A stretch of DNA of 64,000 bases from Metellina segmentata (GCA_947359465.1 OX375879.1:123350486-123414485), one strand, 5' to 3'; shown: positions 34,319 to 46,598, counted from the first letter of the stretch. Notes: generated from the letters alone by a model not told the origin. Program-made: numbers and translations.

Positions 34319-35765
34319 GGGGACCGGGAAAGCAAAATTCGACTAAAAAATCAATTTCTATTTGATTGCTCCTTTATATAGTTCATAATCTCCTCTTTCC
34401 AATGATATATCACACTAGGTAATAGAATAAGAGGAAGTTTGAAAATTATGCACGTTTCCAATAAGCACTTCACATCTGACACGGCCTTTCAAATGTAAAC
34501 AAACCGTTTGTGGACATTTCTAATCTTTGTTGCTCAACAATGTATATTATATTTTTTACTTTACTTTACTCAAATTATTTTTGATAATCTGGTAACAGTA
34601 TTAACTGTAATCATTTAGTTTTTTTCTAACTATTTTTATTAATTTTACCATGCGATATAAGTTAGCACTTTCTGAGACATGACATTTGATCTATTGTGGA
34701 CTAGCAATAAGGATAAATGTTGGTTTTCTGCACAATATGCAAAAATCTGTCTGGGCAGAATATTTTTATTTTCTGTCAAGTAACTTAAATCCAAATCACG
34801 GTCTTTGTCCAGTTGGGAATGAAAGCTGGTGGAAATTTCAACGTGCTGTAGCTAAAAGTGATGTATATTACCATGATAAACACACACATATTGCCTTGCC
34901 TTATACTGCCTACATTTTGAAGACAATTAAATCAAATTTCAGAGACTTGGCGAATTCAGAATTGTTGAAAAAGTGTGTTCACGGAAAGACTCAAAACCCA
35001 AATGAATCGGTGAACAATGTGATTTGGACTCGCGTTCCAAAAAATGTGTTTGTAACCATCCAAACTTTAAAACTGGGAGTGTTTGATGCTGTTTCCTGCT
35101 GCAACAGTGGAAATATTATAAAGTGCTATACATTATCTAGAGTTAAAATCAATCCAGGCTGCCATTTTATACAAATTTTTGAGAAAACTGGACTAAGACC
35201 GTGTTATCGACGGAGAGCGAAAACTCTCCGAATACAGTAAAAAGGTCCGCCATAGAAAGAAAAGTATAAAAAAAAATTGAAGATACATGTATTAAAAATG
35301 AAAGAGATCACCCTTTATATAAATCAGGATTTCATTAAGGTTAGACGTAAAATTATTTATAAAAATTCATTTGAAATGTTTAAATCCATTTTTCTCAAAA
35401 CTTAGATTTTTAAGTTTCATGCCCCATTTTCTCAGAGTCTACTGAATACAATGACTTAATATTTTTATGACATATTTGTGTTATATCTCTAAAAATTTTA
35501 ACACGGGCATTTTTTTATTTTTTGAAAATTGAATTTTTTAGAAATTTAAATGTGTTAAAAAATGCTATCTAAAAAGTGATATTCAGTTAAAAATTTCTAT
35601 AAAATTAAAATTTTTAAATAAAAAAAAGTGAGTTGTTAAAGTTAGTATAACATATCAGTCTAACCACCATAAAAATTTTGTGTTGATTACTATTATAGCT
35701 ATTGAGAAAAAGGGTCTTGAATTTCGTGAATTTAACATGGAGGAGATAGAGTCTTCCCGGTCCCC
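34319..35765 (+). mobile_element. DNA transposon with TTAA target duplication, degraded
   Basis: It is flanked by TTAA on both sides (34315-34318, 35766-35769). The ends are perfect 12-bp inverted repeats GGGGACCGGGAA / TTCCCGGTCCCC. Length 1447 bp. TTAA targeting is typical of piggyBac and Kolobok elements; the transposase fragment inside does not look like piggyBac, so a Kolobok-like element is my inference. The remainder is AT-rich without an N-terminal transposase half. Confidence 0.75.
34686..35240 (+). pseudogene. C-terminal transposase fragment inside the TTAA element
   Basis: The open frame has 184 codons. Motifs: HGLCPVGNESWWKFQRAV, then KCVHGKTQNPNESVNNVIW followed by VPKNVFV. These match the conserved C-terminal portion of a widespread invertebrate transposase family, filed, as far as I recall, under 'Mutator-like transposase domain'. 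The upstream catalytic part is missing and there is no plausible start, so the ATG at 34686 is not meaningful. A truncated, non-autonomous derivative is the likely explanation. The motif match is strong; the superfamily name is not. Confidence 0.7.
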
Positions 35766-36150
35766 TTAAGGGTTGAAATTTGGAATACATCTTTTTCAAA
35801 GATTATACTTTAATTTTGATTCAGCAAATTTAAAACAAATTTTTCAAAAATTTTTATTCAAATATATATATTTTTTAATTAATAATTTTTAAATTGCTGA
35901 ATCAAAATTAAAGTTTATAAACTTGTGAATAATTTACTGCAAGAATTTTGAAAATCGATCAAGAATATTTTGAGTTTTAGCAATTTAAAATGACTCCTCT
36001 TTGTTTCAAAAAATTTTAATTAAAAATTTTTAGAAAACTTTTGTGTTGTGATTTTGCTTATTAGTTAGATGGTTGATCAGTAAAAAAAATTTCAAAATTC
36101 TAAATTAATTAATAAAAAAAATTTTCAATGTGTCCCGGACCCCCTTAAAA
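35766..36150. repeat. AT-rich hairpin region with a second element-like end
   Basis: Near-perfect inverted repeat of about 24 bp: 'actttaattttgattcagc' from 35807 against 'gctgaatcaaaattaaagt' ending at 35914. At 36131-36147 'cccggacccccttaa' resembles the right end of the neighbouring TTAA element, suggesting a second, related terminus. Confidence 0.55.
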
Positions 36151-36189
36151 TGAATGTCTTTAGGAAATACCTACAAGGGCAACCTATTA

Positions 36190-36420
36190 TCATTTAAAAA
36201 AGGGTAAATCAATTGGACTTAGTTTTTTTTTAAATACTAAGTAGTTCAAATACTGCTTCAATTCGTAAAATAATTCAGCTTAACATCCTGACATTATGAC
36301 AAAGAATCTTAATATTTAAAAAACTCCAGTTCAGAATTTTTTTACCATTATTATTTTAATAACGACATATTATAAGTTTTTTTAAAACTAATGATGAGCT
36401 TGATGCTTCTTTGGACCCAT
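36190..36420 (-). repeat. repeat family B, copy 4 (fragment)
   Basis: The reverse complement contains 'gattctttgtcataatg' and 'attattttacgaattgaagc', matching 39030-39080. Confidence 0.5.
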
Positions 36421-37919
36421 CAAAAGTCAGACTTAACTCCTTTTTCTCTGCCATAAAAGAATGACCAAAACTGATTTAGGAATAAAATTTTATTTGCATT
36501 AACATGCCGTGGATCTGGAATAATAAATGATTCCATGCGTCCTTACAAAATATGTGCTAAGGTATAGATAGATCTGCATATAGATAGTCGAAATATTTTG
36601 AACACGATCAGTTTTTTAACGATAAGAATACGTATTCTAATTTTAAACAGTGCAAAAACATCTAAAGAATGAAAAGAAAAAATCATTAAACTCCAGCCAA
36701 TTCTTAATTCTTCGCGAGCGAACAAATCAATGCGCTTGCGTAAACTTTAATTATCCAACTCGCGCACACAGAAACACCGTATGCCGGCAAGAAAAGTGAC
36801 CCAACTCAAAATTGCGGAATTTGAGAAAAACACATCAACTGAAAACACACTATAAAACTTATATTGCAATAGTATAAGCTTGTTTACGAATCTCCATTAT
36901 AGTTAAGGCACGAAACGAAGTAATTGGAAAAGATGAGCGCTTTGACATGAAATAATTTCTGCTTTTACGTGAAAATGATATAAGAAAGCAAAATAATATT
37001 TACAGTTGCTTATTCAATATTTAGATAACATTTACAGTTCAATATTAGGTACGAATATATTAAGTTATTACAAAGCAATAAAAAGACAGTTTCTAAATTT
37101 TGAAATGTTATCATTGCATAAAGCCAATGATTTGATGCTAATGTGAGAATTTAGTGGGACAAAACTGTTTCTGTACTTGCGTTAGTTGACCGCTTATATC
37201 AATATTACTTTCTGATTTTTTTTCGCATGGAACTAATTTCACATTTTTGAACACTTTGTTCTATTTTTAGTTGCATGTTGTAAAATTCTAGAATAGTAAA
37301 TATATATCAAGCTTAACATAATACATTTTTATAGAATTTTAAGCTATTGCAAGGAGGAAAAATCTTTAGTGTGCAAATGTGTTTTATGCATAAGGATACT
37401 ATAAAACTTATATTGGAATAGTATAAGCTTCTTTTAAATTTTCGGTAAGTATTTATGGTGATAACTTCTATTATATTCTATAGAATAGTAATATTAAACG
37501 CTGGGGCACCTCATACATATTTTTCAATGACATAACATCAAAATTTTTACTTTTGGACTCGTGGCACTTTTCTTGCCGGGGTGCGATATAATGATTACAA
37601 AAATGTAAGGAAATGAAAATTTTACGTTCTTTGATTACCGATTCTCAACGAAAATCAGATAGAAAATCCAGAGATATATCGCAAAAAAGTAGAATAATAA
37701 AAATATTCTCCAAAGAAAATCAATGCTAATCCATTCTTGCACTACAAAAAGTATTCCTGGTATAAGCTAACGGATTACAGAAACATAAAATGCAAACAAT
37801 CAATTATGATTGTTTGAAACAAATTCAGTTGCGCATGCGAAAAATAATTTCATAAACTACCAAGGTTGCCATAGTATCTACAAGTTCTATTTTGAATGGT
37901 TTTGGGCTACATATTTTAT
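36421..37919. other. AT-rich, with paired short repeats
   Basis: No gene found. A 33-bp direct repeat ('actataaaacttatattg' at its start) occurs at 36849-36881 and 37398-37430 with one mismatch. 'gccggcaagaaaagtgacc' near 36783 is nearly the reverse complement of 'ggcacttttcttgccgg' near 37563. These may mark the ends of an unidentified insertion of about 0.8 kb. Confidence 0.4.
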
Positions 37920-38415
37920 TCTCTTTATTGTATGTCCCAAATATTCAGAATATTGTTAGATTTCGTAAAGAAAAAAAAAGTACTAAAAAATATAACTTAA
38001 ATTCCGTAAAATAATTTTTGAAGGAATAACTGATTTTTCCTGACACAAAATTGAACATAGAACGGGAAGACGGACAGGCAGACTTGCGCAACCAAGTACA
38101 GTCTCTAAATGAATGCAAGTACTTACAGCATGCAAAGTTTCATTAAAATATCTTAAACCGCGTGGACGTGTAAAGAGCACACACAAATACATACAGACAG
38201 ACACCAAATGCGAAAGAGGCCGATTTCAGAAGGGTCCGAAACGGATAGAAAACATGAAATGGATCGAAAATATTTGATGCACAAACACTTCATTCTTATG
38301 TATATAGATTTCCGAAGCATAAACTATTTCCGAATGATCGAGACAGACGATATCTCGCAAAGCAATTTCGTGTTCTTTTCTGCCACGTGCAGTGATATTT
38401 TTTTCTCGCTCGGCA
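37920..38415 (+). repeat. repeat families B and C joined, SINE target
   Basis: 37930-37980 matches the B end at 17454-17505 ('gtcccaaatattcagaa'). 38050-38310 is block C: 'atgcaaagtttcattaaaat', 'gacagacaccaaatgcg' and 'cttcattcttatgtatatag', shared with 39730-39975 and, reversed, 59925-60220. 'ccacgtgcagtgatat' at 38382 is again family B, cut by the SINE that follows. Confidence 0.6.
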
Positions 38416-38692
38416 GGTTGGTATTTTAATTAACGTCGCACTGGAGCAACACAACGGGCTGTTGGCGATGGTTCGGGATCAATATCAAAGGGTAAAATCC
38501 GAGGACAACACCAAGTAACTTTTAACCACGGTCAAATGACCTGATCAACATCTGAGCCCCAAGATTCCGAACCTCACCAATGTGAATACATTGGAGGCCA
38601 CGACAGATTTATCGTGCCCCAACCCCTATGTACATGACGGTCTTTGGTTGGACTTGAACTTGCAACCCTCCGGTTGCTCTTCCAACCGGGAC
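38416..38692 (-). repeat. SINE inserted into repeat B, with target duplication
   Basis: It is full length from 'ggttggtattttaattaac' to 'gctcttccaaccggga'. The flanks 'tttttctcgctcgg' (before) and 'ttttttttgctcgg' (after) are the duplicated target, and repeat B is continuous once the SINE is taken out. Confidence 0.88.
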
Positions 38693-39980
38693 CTTTTTTT
38701 GCTCGGAAACAATTTTGTATTTTTAAATTGGTCTAACTTTAACTGTGGCATCGATCAGGGGATGAAAAGTTTCACCGGATTTATATCTTTAAAGTAACTT
38801 TATTAAGCCTACTTTTATTTAGTTTCATTTCGCCGTTTTCTGTTTTGAATATTTATGATTTCAATTTATCACATTTCCTTTTCATCACGCGCAACGCCCA
38901 TCGCAAAATATTCGATTTATTCAAAACAACATGTAAGTTATTATAAAGCAAATTTTAAGTGGAGTTTTGCAATTAAAGAACATTGATGTTAAAAATATCC
39001 GAACTAGGACTTGAAATATTGCAAATTCTTTGTCGTAACGATAAAAAGTCAAGGTGGCTTATTTTACGAATTGAAGCTATATTTAAGCAATTTATGTAAG
39101 CGAAGTTTGTTCAAGACAATTATTTTCTTTAAAAGAGTCGCTGTCAAATCGATTTACCATTTTTAAAAGTGGTTATAGGCCCTTGCTTTGTCTATACTGA
39201 AGACATTCAATTTTAAAGCATGTTCTTTTGTCATTGCACGTGAAAAAGTTCTATTGTCATTGCAGGTGACAAATGTATTTGTCTTGAAAAAGCTTAAAAG
39301 AAACGAATAAAAGCTTGAAAAAACTGAATTAATTCATTTGTCATCCTTCTCTTAAAAGTGGCAAAATTTCAAAATATCGCACGCCAAGTGTAAATGTACC
39401 ACACAAGTCAAAAAATATTCCTAGGGAAATTATGAGATTGAGAATATTCGGGATAGATTCGTCATTTTTACGAATTGAATTCAGGAATTTTACAGGAAAA
39501 AATATTAGTAAGGGAATTTTCAATCCTCCCTCAAAATTGTCTTTAGTAGTTTAAAGTATAGTTACTCATGATTTATCACGAAACTTGACGAAATATGTAA
39601 GCACATAATTGTAAAATACCGCATTTACTAAACCCAAATGTAACAGAGTATAAGATATAGAACATTAAATTAAAATGTGTCGCATACATTTTATGATCCT
39701 TATCTAAACAGACCCAAAATAAGCCATAGAACGAAAAGATGGTCCGACAGATTAGCGTAACGATGTTGTCACTATATGAATGTAAATACTCACACTGTGC
39801 AAAGTTTGGTGAAAATGTATTCAACCGTTTGGACGTAGCACCGGCACACATAAACAGATACCAAACGCGCGATATACGCATTTTGCATACGAAGGGCCCA
39901 AAACGGATGGAAAACTTGAAGTGGGTCGGAAATATTCAATGTACAAACACTCCATTCTTATTTACATAGAGTTTGCTAAT
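38693..39980 (+). repeat. repeat family B/C, copy 6, longest
   Basis: Block B runs 38693-39400 ('gctcggaaacaattttgta', 'attctttgtcgtaacg', 'catttgtcatccttctc'). Block C runs 39730-39975 ('tgtgcaaagtttggtgaaaa', 'cggatggaaaacttgaagtg'). The open frames here are short and low-complexity. The family looks non-coding; C resembles the 3' tails of arthropod LINEs in style ('aagtttcat..aaa' plus 'cagacagaca'), which is only an impression. Confidence 0.6.
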
Positions 39981-42262
39981 TGCTCATAAAACAAAATGTA
40001 ACACTACAGTAATAACTGACTGGTTCTCTTTTAACTACAACCACAAGAAAGTGTAAATGTTCTCCGTATGTCATCGGTAAATACACCTCATCTTGCTTTG
40101 TGCAAAGATACCTTTGCAAGAAGCCTGTTTGAAACCTTCGAATTGGAAGAGTGTGTGGTCCCTGTCGCTTGTGTTTCAGCGTTATGTAAATGCAGCCGCT
40201 ATTAAGTTTACGACCGGATGGAGGCATTTTGTTAGGAATCCTTATAAAACTATTTCGAGACGTACTGACGTCAAGTAAATTCCTTCTTCGTTACCTGCAG
40301 GAGGGATGACAGAACCTCTATTTTTAGCCCCTTGGAGTGAAAGGGTTCACTGGCATCCTCCTCTTCTAGGTTACATAATAACAGAATGTTAAACACTTTC
40401 GGAGTTTCTGGGGTCCGAAAGCTTTCCAGATACGCCCTCTTGGGGCAAAGAAAGAGCGAAAACCCAGATCTCCTCCATCCGATTTTTCGACTCGGTGCAG
40501 ACTGAAGCATCATTCTGGGGGTTGATTTACATCTTTTTACAAACCAAAAAATTAAAGAATGCTTTTGCCGCAGAAGAATAAATATAGCACCTATTGGATT
40601 GTTGAATGTGTGGTTAAATTAATTACTTAGTAGAAAGTAATGAAAGCATGGATAGAATTAGTTTGCAGCGTGAACAATTTCACATCGCTGATGTGATTTC
40701 GATACATTAAGTCATCTGCTCCAATGAAGTGTTTTATCTATTCTCCAACTGTATTCGACTGTTAGACGTTTTTGTTGTATTCTAGTTATTTGTCATTGGA
40801 CAGCAACGCTATATATGTAGAGCGCTATCTAGGGTGTGATGAAGATTTGAAGAATTGCACGATATAAGAAGAAACACAACATTGAATGACATACTAAAAT
40901 AAAATACAGAAAAGGTTAGACGCGTGTCGATCGTGGCACATGTGCTACATACACAGATATGCGAGTTGTTTGGGTCGGCACTCCACCTGCGCGTGGAAGC
41001 GTGTCCATTACTTAACTCAACCGAATTTAGAAAGTTTTAAGTTCTTATCTTTCGTGGCCTTTCATGGTATTTCTAGTATAATCGAGATGAATTTAAGTGT
41101 CAATGGGATCGTTATAGATTCTTCTTTGTCAGATGAGGAGCTATTATTTTATTAATTACCAATTATGTGGGTAATGTTCACGTTACGAAATCTCTATTAG
41201 ATACTTTCGTCATATTTTTAGTTCGATCGCATCATGACAACTAAACAAGCATTGCAAATTAAAATAAAGCATGTCTAGCAGATATTGAACTGAAAGTGAA
41301 GACCAAACAATTTTGATTACTTACCACTTTAGATACAAAATTCGATGAAAAAATTCCTCACAGAGGAATGAAAAACAACCTGGAACAGATGGCTTTACAT
41401 CCTGTTTAATGAATGCTAATGAGTATTAACGGAGTAATAAATTGATTTCAAATGGAGAAAAATTAAGCATTCAACATTGATACTAAAATAAAAATTTGGA
41501 TTTTGTTGCATTTTTTTTTAAAGTTTCGCTTTGAGTCTATTTTAAAAATAGTGGTCTTCAGAAAGCTATAAAAGTAACGTATTTCGTTACATCCGAATGC
41601 AGAAATTACTTTACGATGATTGTTAAAACATTCGGAAAACATTCAAATCATGAAATTCTCTAAAAAACGTAGTATAAAAGTACGCATTTATAAACTCTAT
41701 AATACGAAACAACTAAAACTATTCGTAAAGACGTATGTTTTAACATATGTACGAAATTTGGGACCTCAGAATTCTCTGATTGTAAAAATTTTTTACATGT
41801 ATTTTTACTTGATTGTAGTTCCACAGAGTTTGTTTAGAGCTTCTCGCATTTTCATGTTGCTAGAATGCAAGCACTTCATTTCGAGATAAAAGTGAAAACC
41901 GGGAAGCGTTCCAAACGTCCTCCTTCTGTATTTGTAAACATTCCTCTACAAAGAAAGCTTCCCCCTTTCCTTCGGAGGAGACTCAGTGCTCTGGAATCCT
42001 TTCCTTCTTCTGCAGTGGAACCTTGGTGTCTCAACACTGCGCTCGACACGTTTCGAAAACTGCAGATAGAGGAACAACACTTTTTGTTATCGGTCACTAA
42101 GGAGACTTTCCCCCAAAACAAGTTGTTCGTGTGTGATAGGACAGTGAAGCGGCCTTGACCTTAGAATTATAATGCCATGCCCCTGAACACTTTGGAGCAA
42201 AACAAAAAAGAGCTAAAATGGTGCGAAATCCAACAGTTACGTGACACAGAAGTAGGAAGTGA
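39981..42262. other. unassigned, two GC-richer patches
   Basis: 40270-40510 and 41865-42160 are GC-richer than the AT-rich rest, with overlapping open frames of 80-97 codons on both strands and no domain I recognise. No exon, RNA or known repeat is supported. Confidence 0.3.
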
Positions 42263-42502
42263 GACCGTGGTGTTCATGGGGACTGGTGCATGTTAAATCT
42301 GTCGTGTCCTCAAATGCCTTCACGTAGGCATGGCGTGGAAGTTTGGAGAGTGGGGTGCCTGCTCAGGTTTTGTTCTCTCCTTCCGTTTATGATTTAAAAT
42401 GTCGAGGCGTTATCCTTATAATTTTCTCTTCGAAATAGATACTTGAGCGTCACCGATACCACGTTTGTCGCTCCAACTCGATGTTAATTAAATTAGCTAC
42501 CA
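42263..42502 (+). repeat. SINE without most of its head
   Basis: 'gaccgtggtgttcatggg', then 'gactggtgcatgttaaatct' to 'cgatgttaattaaattagct' and 'acc'. The body is somewhat diverged in the middle. Confidence 0.85.
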
Positions 42503-43424
42503 ATGCATTTCACATGTACGAGGTTTTAACCCTGTGAGATGGACGATGATGCGAAACTTCACGAGTACTGCGGATTGTTAAGAAAGTAGGTCTATTGGCT
42601 TGAAGGGGTGAAAGCGGAAGGAAATGTCATCCATTTTTGGAGTAAGTTATCGATGAACCATCGATGTGACACGCGTTGGTTTTCTTTTCTTTACTGCTCT
42701 AAGTGGTTTGCACCTCGTCCACCAGGATCGAATCTATTTTGCTAATGACCAGTTATATCGTTGTCAGCAAAGCGATAGGACAAAATTATCGCCCGGCCTT
42801 AAACATTTAAACCACAGCAAAGTGAGGACATTTCAGGTAAGGTTACCAGAATATCTCTTAAAAAAAGAACATGTCCTCCTTTTCCTCTCGGATCTTTTTT
42901 CCACTCTCTTTTTTTTAGCCGGATCTTTTTCGTCCTCTTTTTTTTTTGGTTGTTCACTTTTTGTCGTCTTTGTTCATCATTTCGGATTGCGTTAAAAAAT
43001 ATATTTCACATATCAAAATATATGTATTCACATCTTCTATATCGATATATGAACCACAGCTATTCAAATATAGTTCAAGATCTAGTACATTGAACGAAAA
43101 TTATACGTATCATTAAAACAGATCAACGTATAATAGGAAATTCAACCTCCAGTGTGTATTGAGTTCCACAATTTGATTGTAAAATATCATCTGTTTTAAA
43201 AATATTTTTACATTGAGATTTTGAAAATATAAAAGTTTTATGTTCAGAAGATTTTTTTTTTCAGTTAGTGGTTAATATATTCAATATTCGTCAAAGATGA
43301 TCCTTTTCTTTTTAAATATCTACCAACTATACACTAATAATGCGTACTTTTCAAGTCCTCTTTAAAAAAAATTATTTTACCAAATGTTCTCTTTTCTGAT
43401 CTATTCATCTTCTAGCAATCCTAC
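42503..43424. other. unassigned; possible insertion into a SINE
   Basis: 'gtgaggacatttcagg' at about 42820 looks like SINE body and 'tttgaggccacgacaaatg' resumes it at 43426, so roughly 585 bp between may be an insertion. Its ends show no clear inverted repeat. CT- and T-rich tracts lie at 42870-42960. Confidence 0.3.
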
Positions 43425-43557
43425 TTTGAGGCCACGACAAATGTAACATGTCCCAGCTCCCCTTTGTACATGACTGCCTTGGATTGGACCTAGTTTCGAA
43501 TTCGCAACCCTCCGGTTACTAATCCGCGGCTTTGAAACTGGGTAAACGCGGCCTCTA
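43425..43557 (-). repeat. SINE head half
   Basis: 'tttgaggccacgacaaatgt' to 'gtttcgaattcgcaaccctc', then 'ggttactaatccgcgg'. It covers the tRNA-like head and the first part of the body. Confidence 0.8.
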
Positions 43558-44879
43558 AAAGCACTTGAATATTAAGTTTATGTACGTACATTCCTAAAAC
43601 TGGAAGAGTTCTTGGAGGGAATGAAAATTTCATACTGAAAAATATTAAAAACACAAAATATTCAAGAGGATCAAAATAATTTTTGATTGTTTGAAGGAGT
43701 GCAAAAAACTTGGAAGTTTAGGATAGCAAGACCTCTAGAAAAGTGGATAAATCATTTCAATTTGTAAACTTGAAAAGTGATAGCCAGAAAAATTTCAAAT
43801 GTGTTATAGTTATTCTGGCAGGAGCTATTCAATTGTAAATTTATGCAAAATTACTAATAGATCAAATAAGAATCAATTGGCAGAAAATGGTTATAAACTG
43901 CGTAAAACTTAATGTTACAAAACTTTGCGTGTTACCTAAATGTATGTTACAAAACTTCAGAAACAAAACTACAAAACAGAGGTCTCGGCCGATTGAAATT
44001 CACTAAAATGTCGATCTTGGGATTTTGCTTCTTATTAATATTTGAACAATTTGGAATAAAATGGTGTATTACATGACGAATTCAGAGTATTTGAAGAATT
44101 CATATTTAATATTTTAACGTAACCCACTCCTGTTGCCGGTACTAAAATAGTCAACTTTAACGCTCATTTTCTCAGGATTTCATATTTTTGACTTTGGGAA
44201 CACTTTTCTAAAAATCTACTTGAGAAAACATATGTTGTGAGTACATTCACAAACTTTAACACAGGGAGCAAAATCTACATGCATTATTTTTTTCTAAAAT
44301 TTTTTTTTAATTGACAAAATTTGAAATTTTTTAAAAACATTAAAAAAATTATATATTTCTGAATTTTTGTGAAACAAAAAAACACCTGTGTTAAAATGTT
44401 TTTAAATGTACTCATAATACAGTGGAGTTATTTTAGAATTATTTTAGATTCGAGTGTCAGGGATTCTCTCTCTGTTCTTCTCTCTATATGTAAGTTCTCT
44501 CTCTTTCTCTCTTGTCTTTCCCTCTTCTCTCTCTCTCGCCAGACACCGCTTCGTCTGAATCAGTATTCCAGTTCCTCAGAAGAAATGAGCTGCGTAAAGA
44601 ATTCTTCAAAGACTAAAACTTTTACATCCCCCACCCGGTGCAAAAATAAAAATATATATATAAAAAAAAATAAAAAAATAAAAAAAAAACCTTTGTCTTA
44701 GTACAAATAGGCTTACATGCTTCATATTTAAGTTAGGCATCAATTCGTTGCAATATTTCGTTCCGAGACATTTCCCTGCGTTAACTCAAATACACAAATC
44801 ATGTAGAAAGTGTTTCCTTGTCCAATTATTATAGGAAAACAAGCTTTAGATTTTAAAATTGGCTTTGAGGGCTACTTTT
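43558..44879. other. AT-rich, CT-rich tract, no gene
   Basis: 44460-44540 is a CT/CTCT-rich tract that produces a serine/leucine-rich 110-codon frame not worth calling. 44165-44350 loosely resembles 35395-35540 in the TTAA element, so a related fragment is possible. Confidence 0.3.
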
Positions 44880-45050
44880 AGGACAGACATGGCAACAGAT
44901 TGGACTGAAGGAATGAAAGAAATAGCCCATGTTTTCCACAGAAAACTGAAGCATAAGTGTACTGAAATTGGGTGTCGATGGGTCAAACGGTGTAGGTTTG
45001 TATAGAGAATACACACACATCCTTTTTTATGTATATAGATTTTTTTTAGA
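44880..45050 (+). repeat. possible repeat C fragment
   Basis: 'ggtgtcgatgggtcaaacgg' and 'acacacacatcctttttta' followed by 'tgtatatagat' resemble the end of block C at 38150-38310. Confidence 0.35.
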
Positions 45051-45482
45051 TGTTTTTGATTTACTTATAGAATATTATACTAATGGAAATTATACTGTAC
45101 AGTGTACTTCCACAGTCTAAGACGCAGGCAGTGCGAAATAGGGTAGATAGGAATCAAGGTAGAAAATGAAATAAGAGAACTCAAAATAGGCTTAATTTTC
45201 CATGTGGTTGCCTCGAGAAGGTCATGAGCAAAAACCGACCCAATATTGATGGGTAGAGTTCATCTAGACATTAGAGAAAAATTAATGGGACCTTGATTTT
45301 GTCATCATCGAAAGATTGGCAGCATCCCAACAACAAGATCATCTCGTCATAAGAAAAAAACTCAGATTTTCATGGACGAGATATCTCCTCAAAATCACTT
45401 GAAAGGTCAAAAGTTCCGAATCGGTTTCGAACAAGTAAAATTTTACGCAATTGAGTGAACATTTCGAAGATATAGTAATTGG
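45051..45482. repeat. spacer with family E words
   Basis: 45330-45420 contains 'gacgagatatctcctc' and 'atctcgtcat', as in family E at 25.6 and 63.2 kb. The rest is unassigned. Confidence 0.35.
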
Positions 45483-45648
45483 TAATGGTAATTTTAACTA
45501 CGGGCTATTGACGGGAATGATCAGAGGACAATACCAAGTAATTTTGAACCACTGTCAAATGACGAGGCAACACCTGAACTCTCACTCCACTCTCCAAACT
45601 TCACCAACCCAACGTGAGGACTTTCGGCCACGACAGATTTAAGGTGAC
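45483..45648 (-). repeat. SINE with internal deletions
   Basis: 'taatggtaattttaactacg' begins the copy. It lacks the 'gcactggagcaacac' segment but keeps 'gtcaaatgacgaggcaacac' and 'ggccacgacagatttaa'. Confidence 0.75.
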
Positions 45649-45762
45649 ATTTGAAAGCTAATTGTGGCAACATGACAGGTGTATACTTTTCCTATGCACT
45701 TTAGTAAACATACAAAAAGAATGAAAAGGCTCTTTAGCATTGAGATAAATTGTGCGGTTAGC

Positions 45763-45910
45763 AGTAGCCCGGTTGGAAGAGTAACGGTTTAGGAACCGTA
45801 GAGTTGGGACTTCGAATCCAATCGGTGACAGGTGTGACTTAGCTTAACTTAACACCGTCACATGGGATACCGACCCTTCGATTTCGGTAAATAAAATTTA
45901 TTATAACGTG
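45763..45910 (+). repeat. second SINE type: same tRNA head, different body
   Basis: The A box 'tagcccggttgg' (45765-45776) and B box 'acttcgaatcc' (about 45809-45819) match the common SINE head and are better preserved here. The sequence after it ('ggtgtgacttagcttaactt', 'gggataccgacccttcg', 'ggtaaataaaatttattata') is not found in any other copy in the window. Confidence 0.65.
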
Positions 45911-46598
45911 AAGGGGGGTGACCCAATGAGAAAAGGAAAAAGAAATATTATTTGATGTGACGCAAAGCAGAAATTACAAGTTAAAAAATGCACACGCAGG
46001 TGCTTGCCCTAATAAAAGTTAGCTATGAAGTTAATAGAGGCAATTAAAAGTCAAAAAGTGAACCTAAATCGCTTGCTTAAGTTCAAACTCCCTGCAGGCC
46101 ACAAATCGCACGATTTGTATTATTTTTCTTTGAAGCAAGGCATGAACAGCCAGACGTCGTTGTATTGAGGTTCATTGATGTGGAGATGATATGTCATAGA
46201 GCGCAGGTTATAATGTAGTGGTACGGGTCTGCTCCCATACCACAGATCACTAGAATGGATATTTATCCTAAATAGATACTGTAGGAAAGGTGTGTGAGCT
46301 CTGGGGTGGAGATGAGGCGCTTTGTGCAGACCTTGAGCAAAAACCGAATGTTCTCCGACCTTTGATGGAGTCTCTCCATCTCCCTTGCCAGTTGTTAGTT
46401 GACGTAAGCTTAAGTGACTTCAGATGGAGAGGGATTGGATGCAGACGGATGCATGACCGGTGGCACTTCTTGCTAGATAATCCGCTGCTTCGTTTCCTTC
46501 AACTACGGAATGTGCCCAAGATATTAAATGCACATTGATGGAGCTGCAGTTTCAATGACGGAATGCATTCTTTGTGCCATCGGGTTAGCAGTGAGAAG
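45911..46598. other. nothing recognised
   Basis: An 82-codon open frame (46290-46538) and an overlapping antisense frame are present. Neither gives a product I know. Confidence 0.3.

Noticed and set aside
42820..43425. Transposon inserted in a SINE
   Set aside because: SINE-like sequence on the left side is only about 16 bases and no inverted ends or target duplication could be found; kept only as a possibility in the spacer entry.
44369..44701. 110-codon serine- and lysine-rich frame
   Set aside because: Generated by a CT-rich tract followed by a poly-A stretch.
45763..45832. tRNA gene
   Set aside because: A and B boxes are good, but no matching acceptor stem is seen and the head is shared with many SINE copies.
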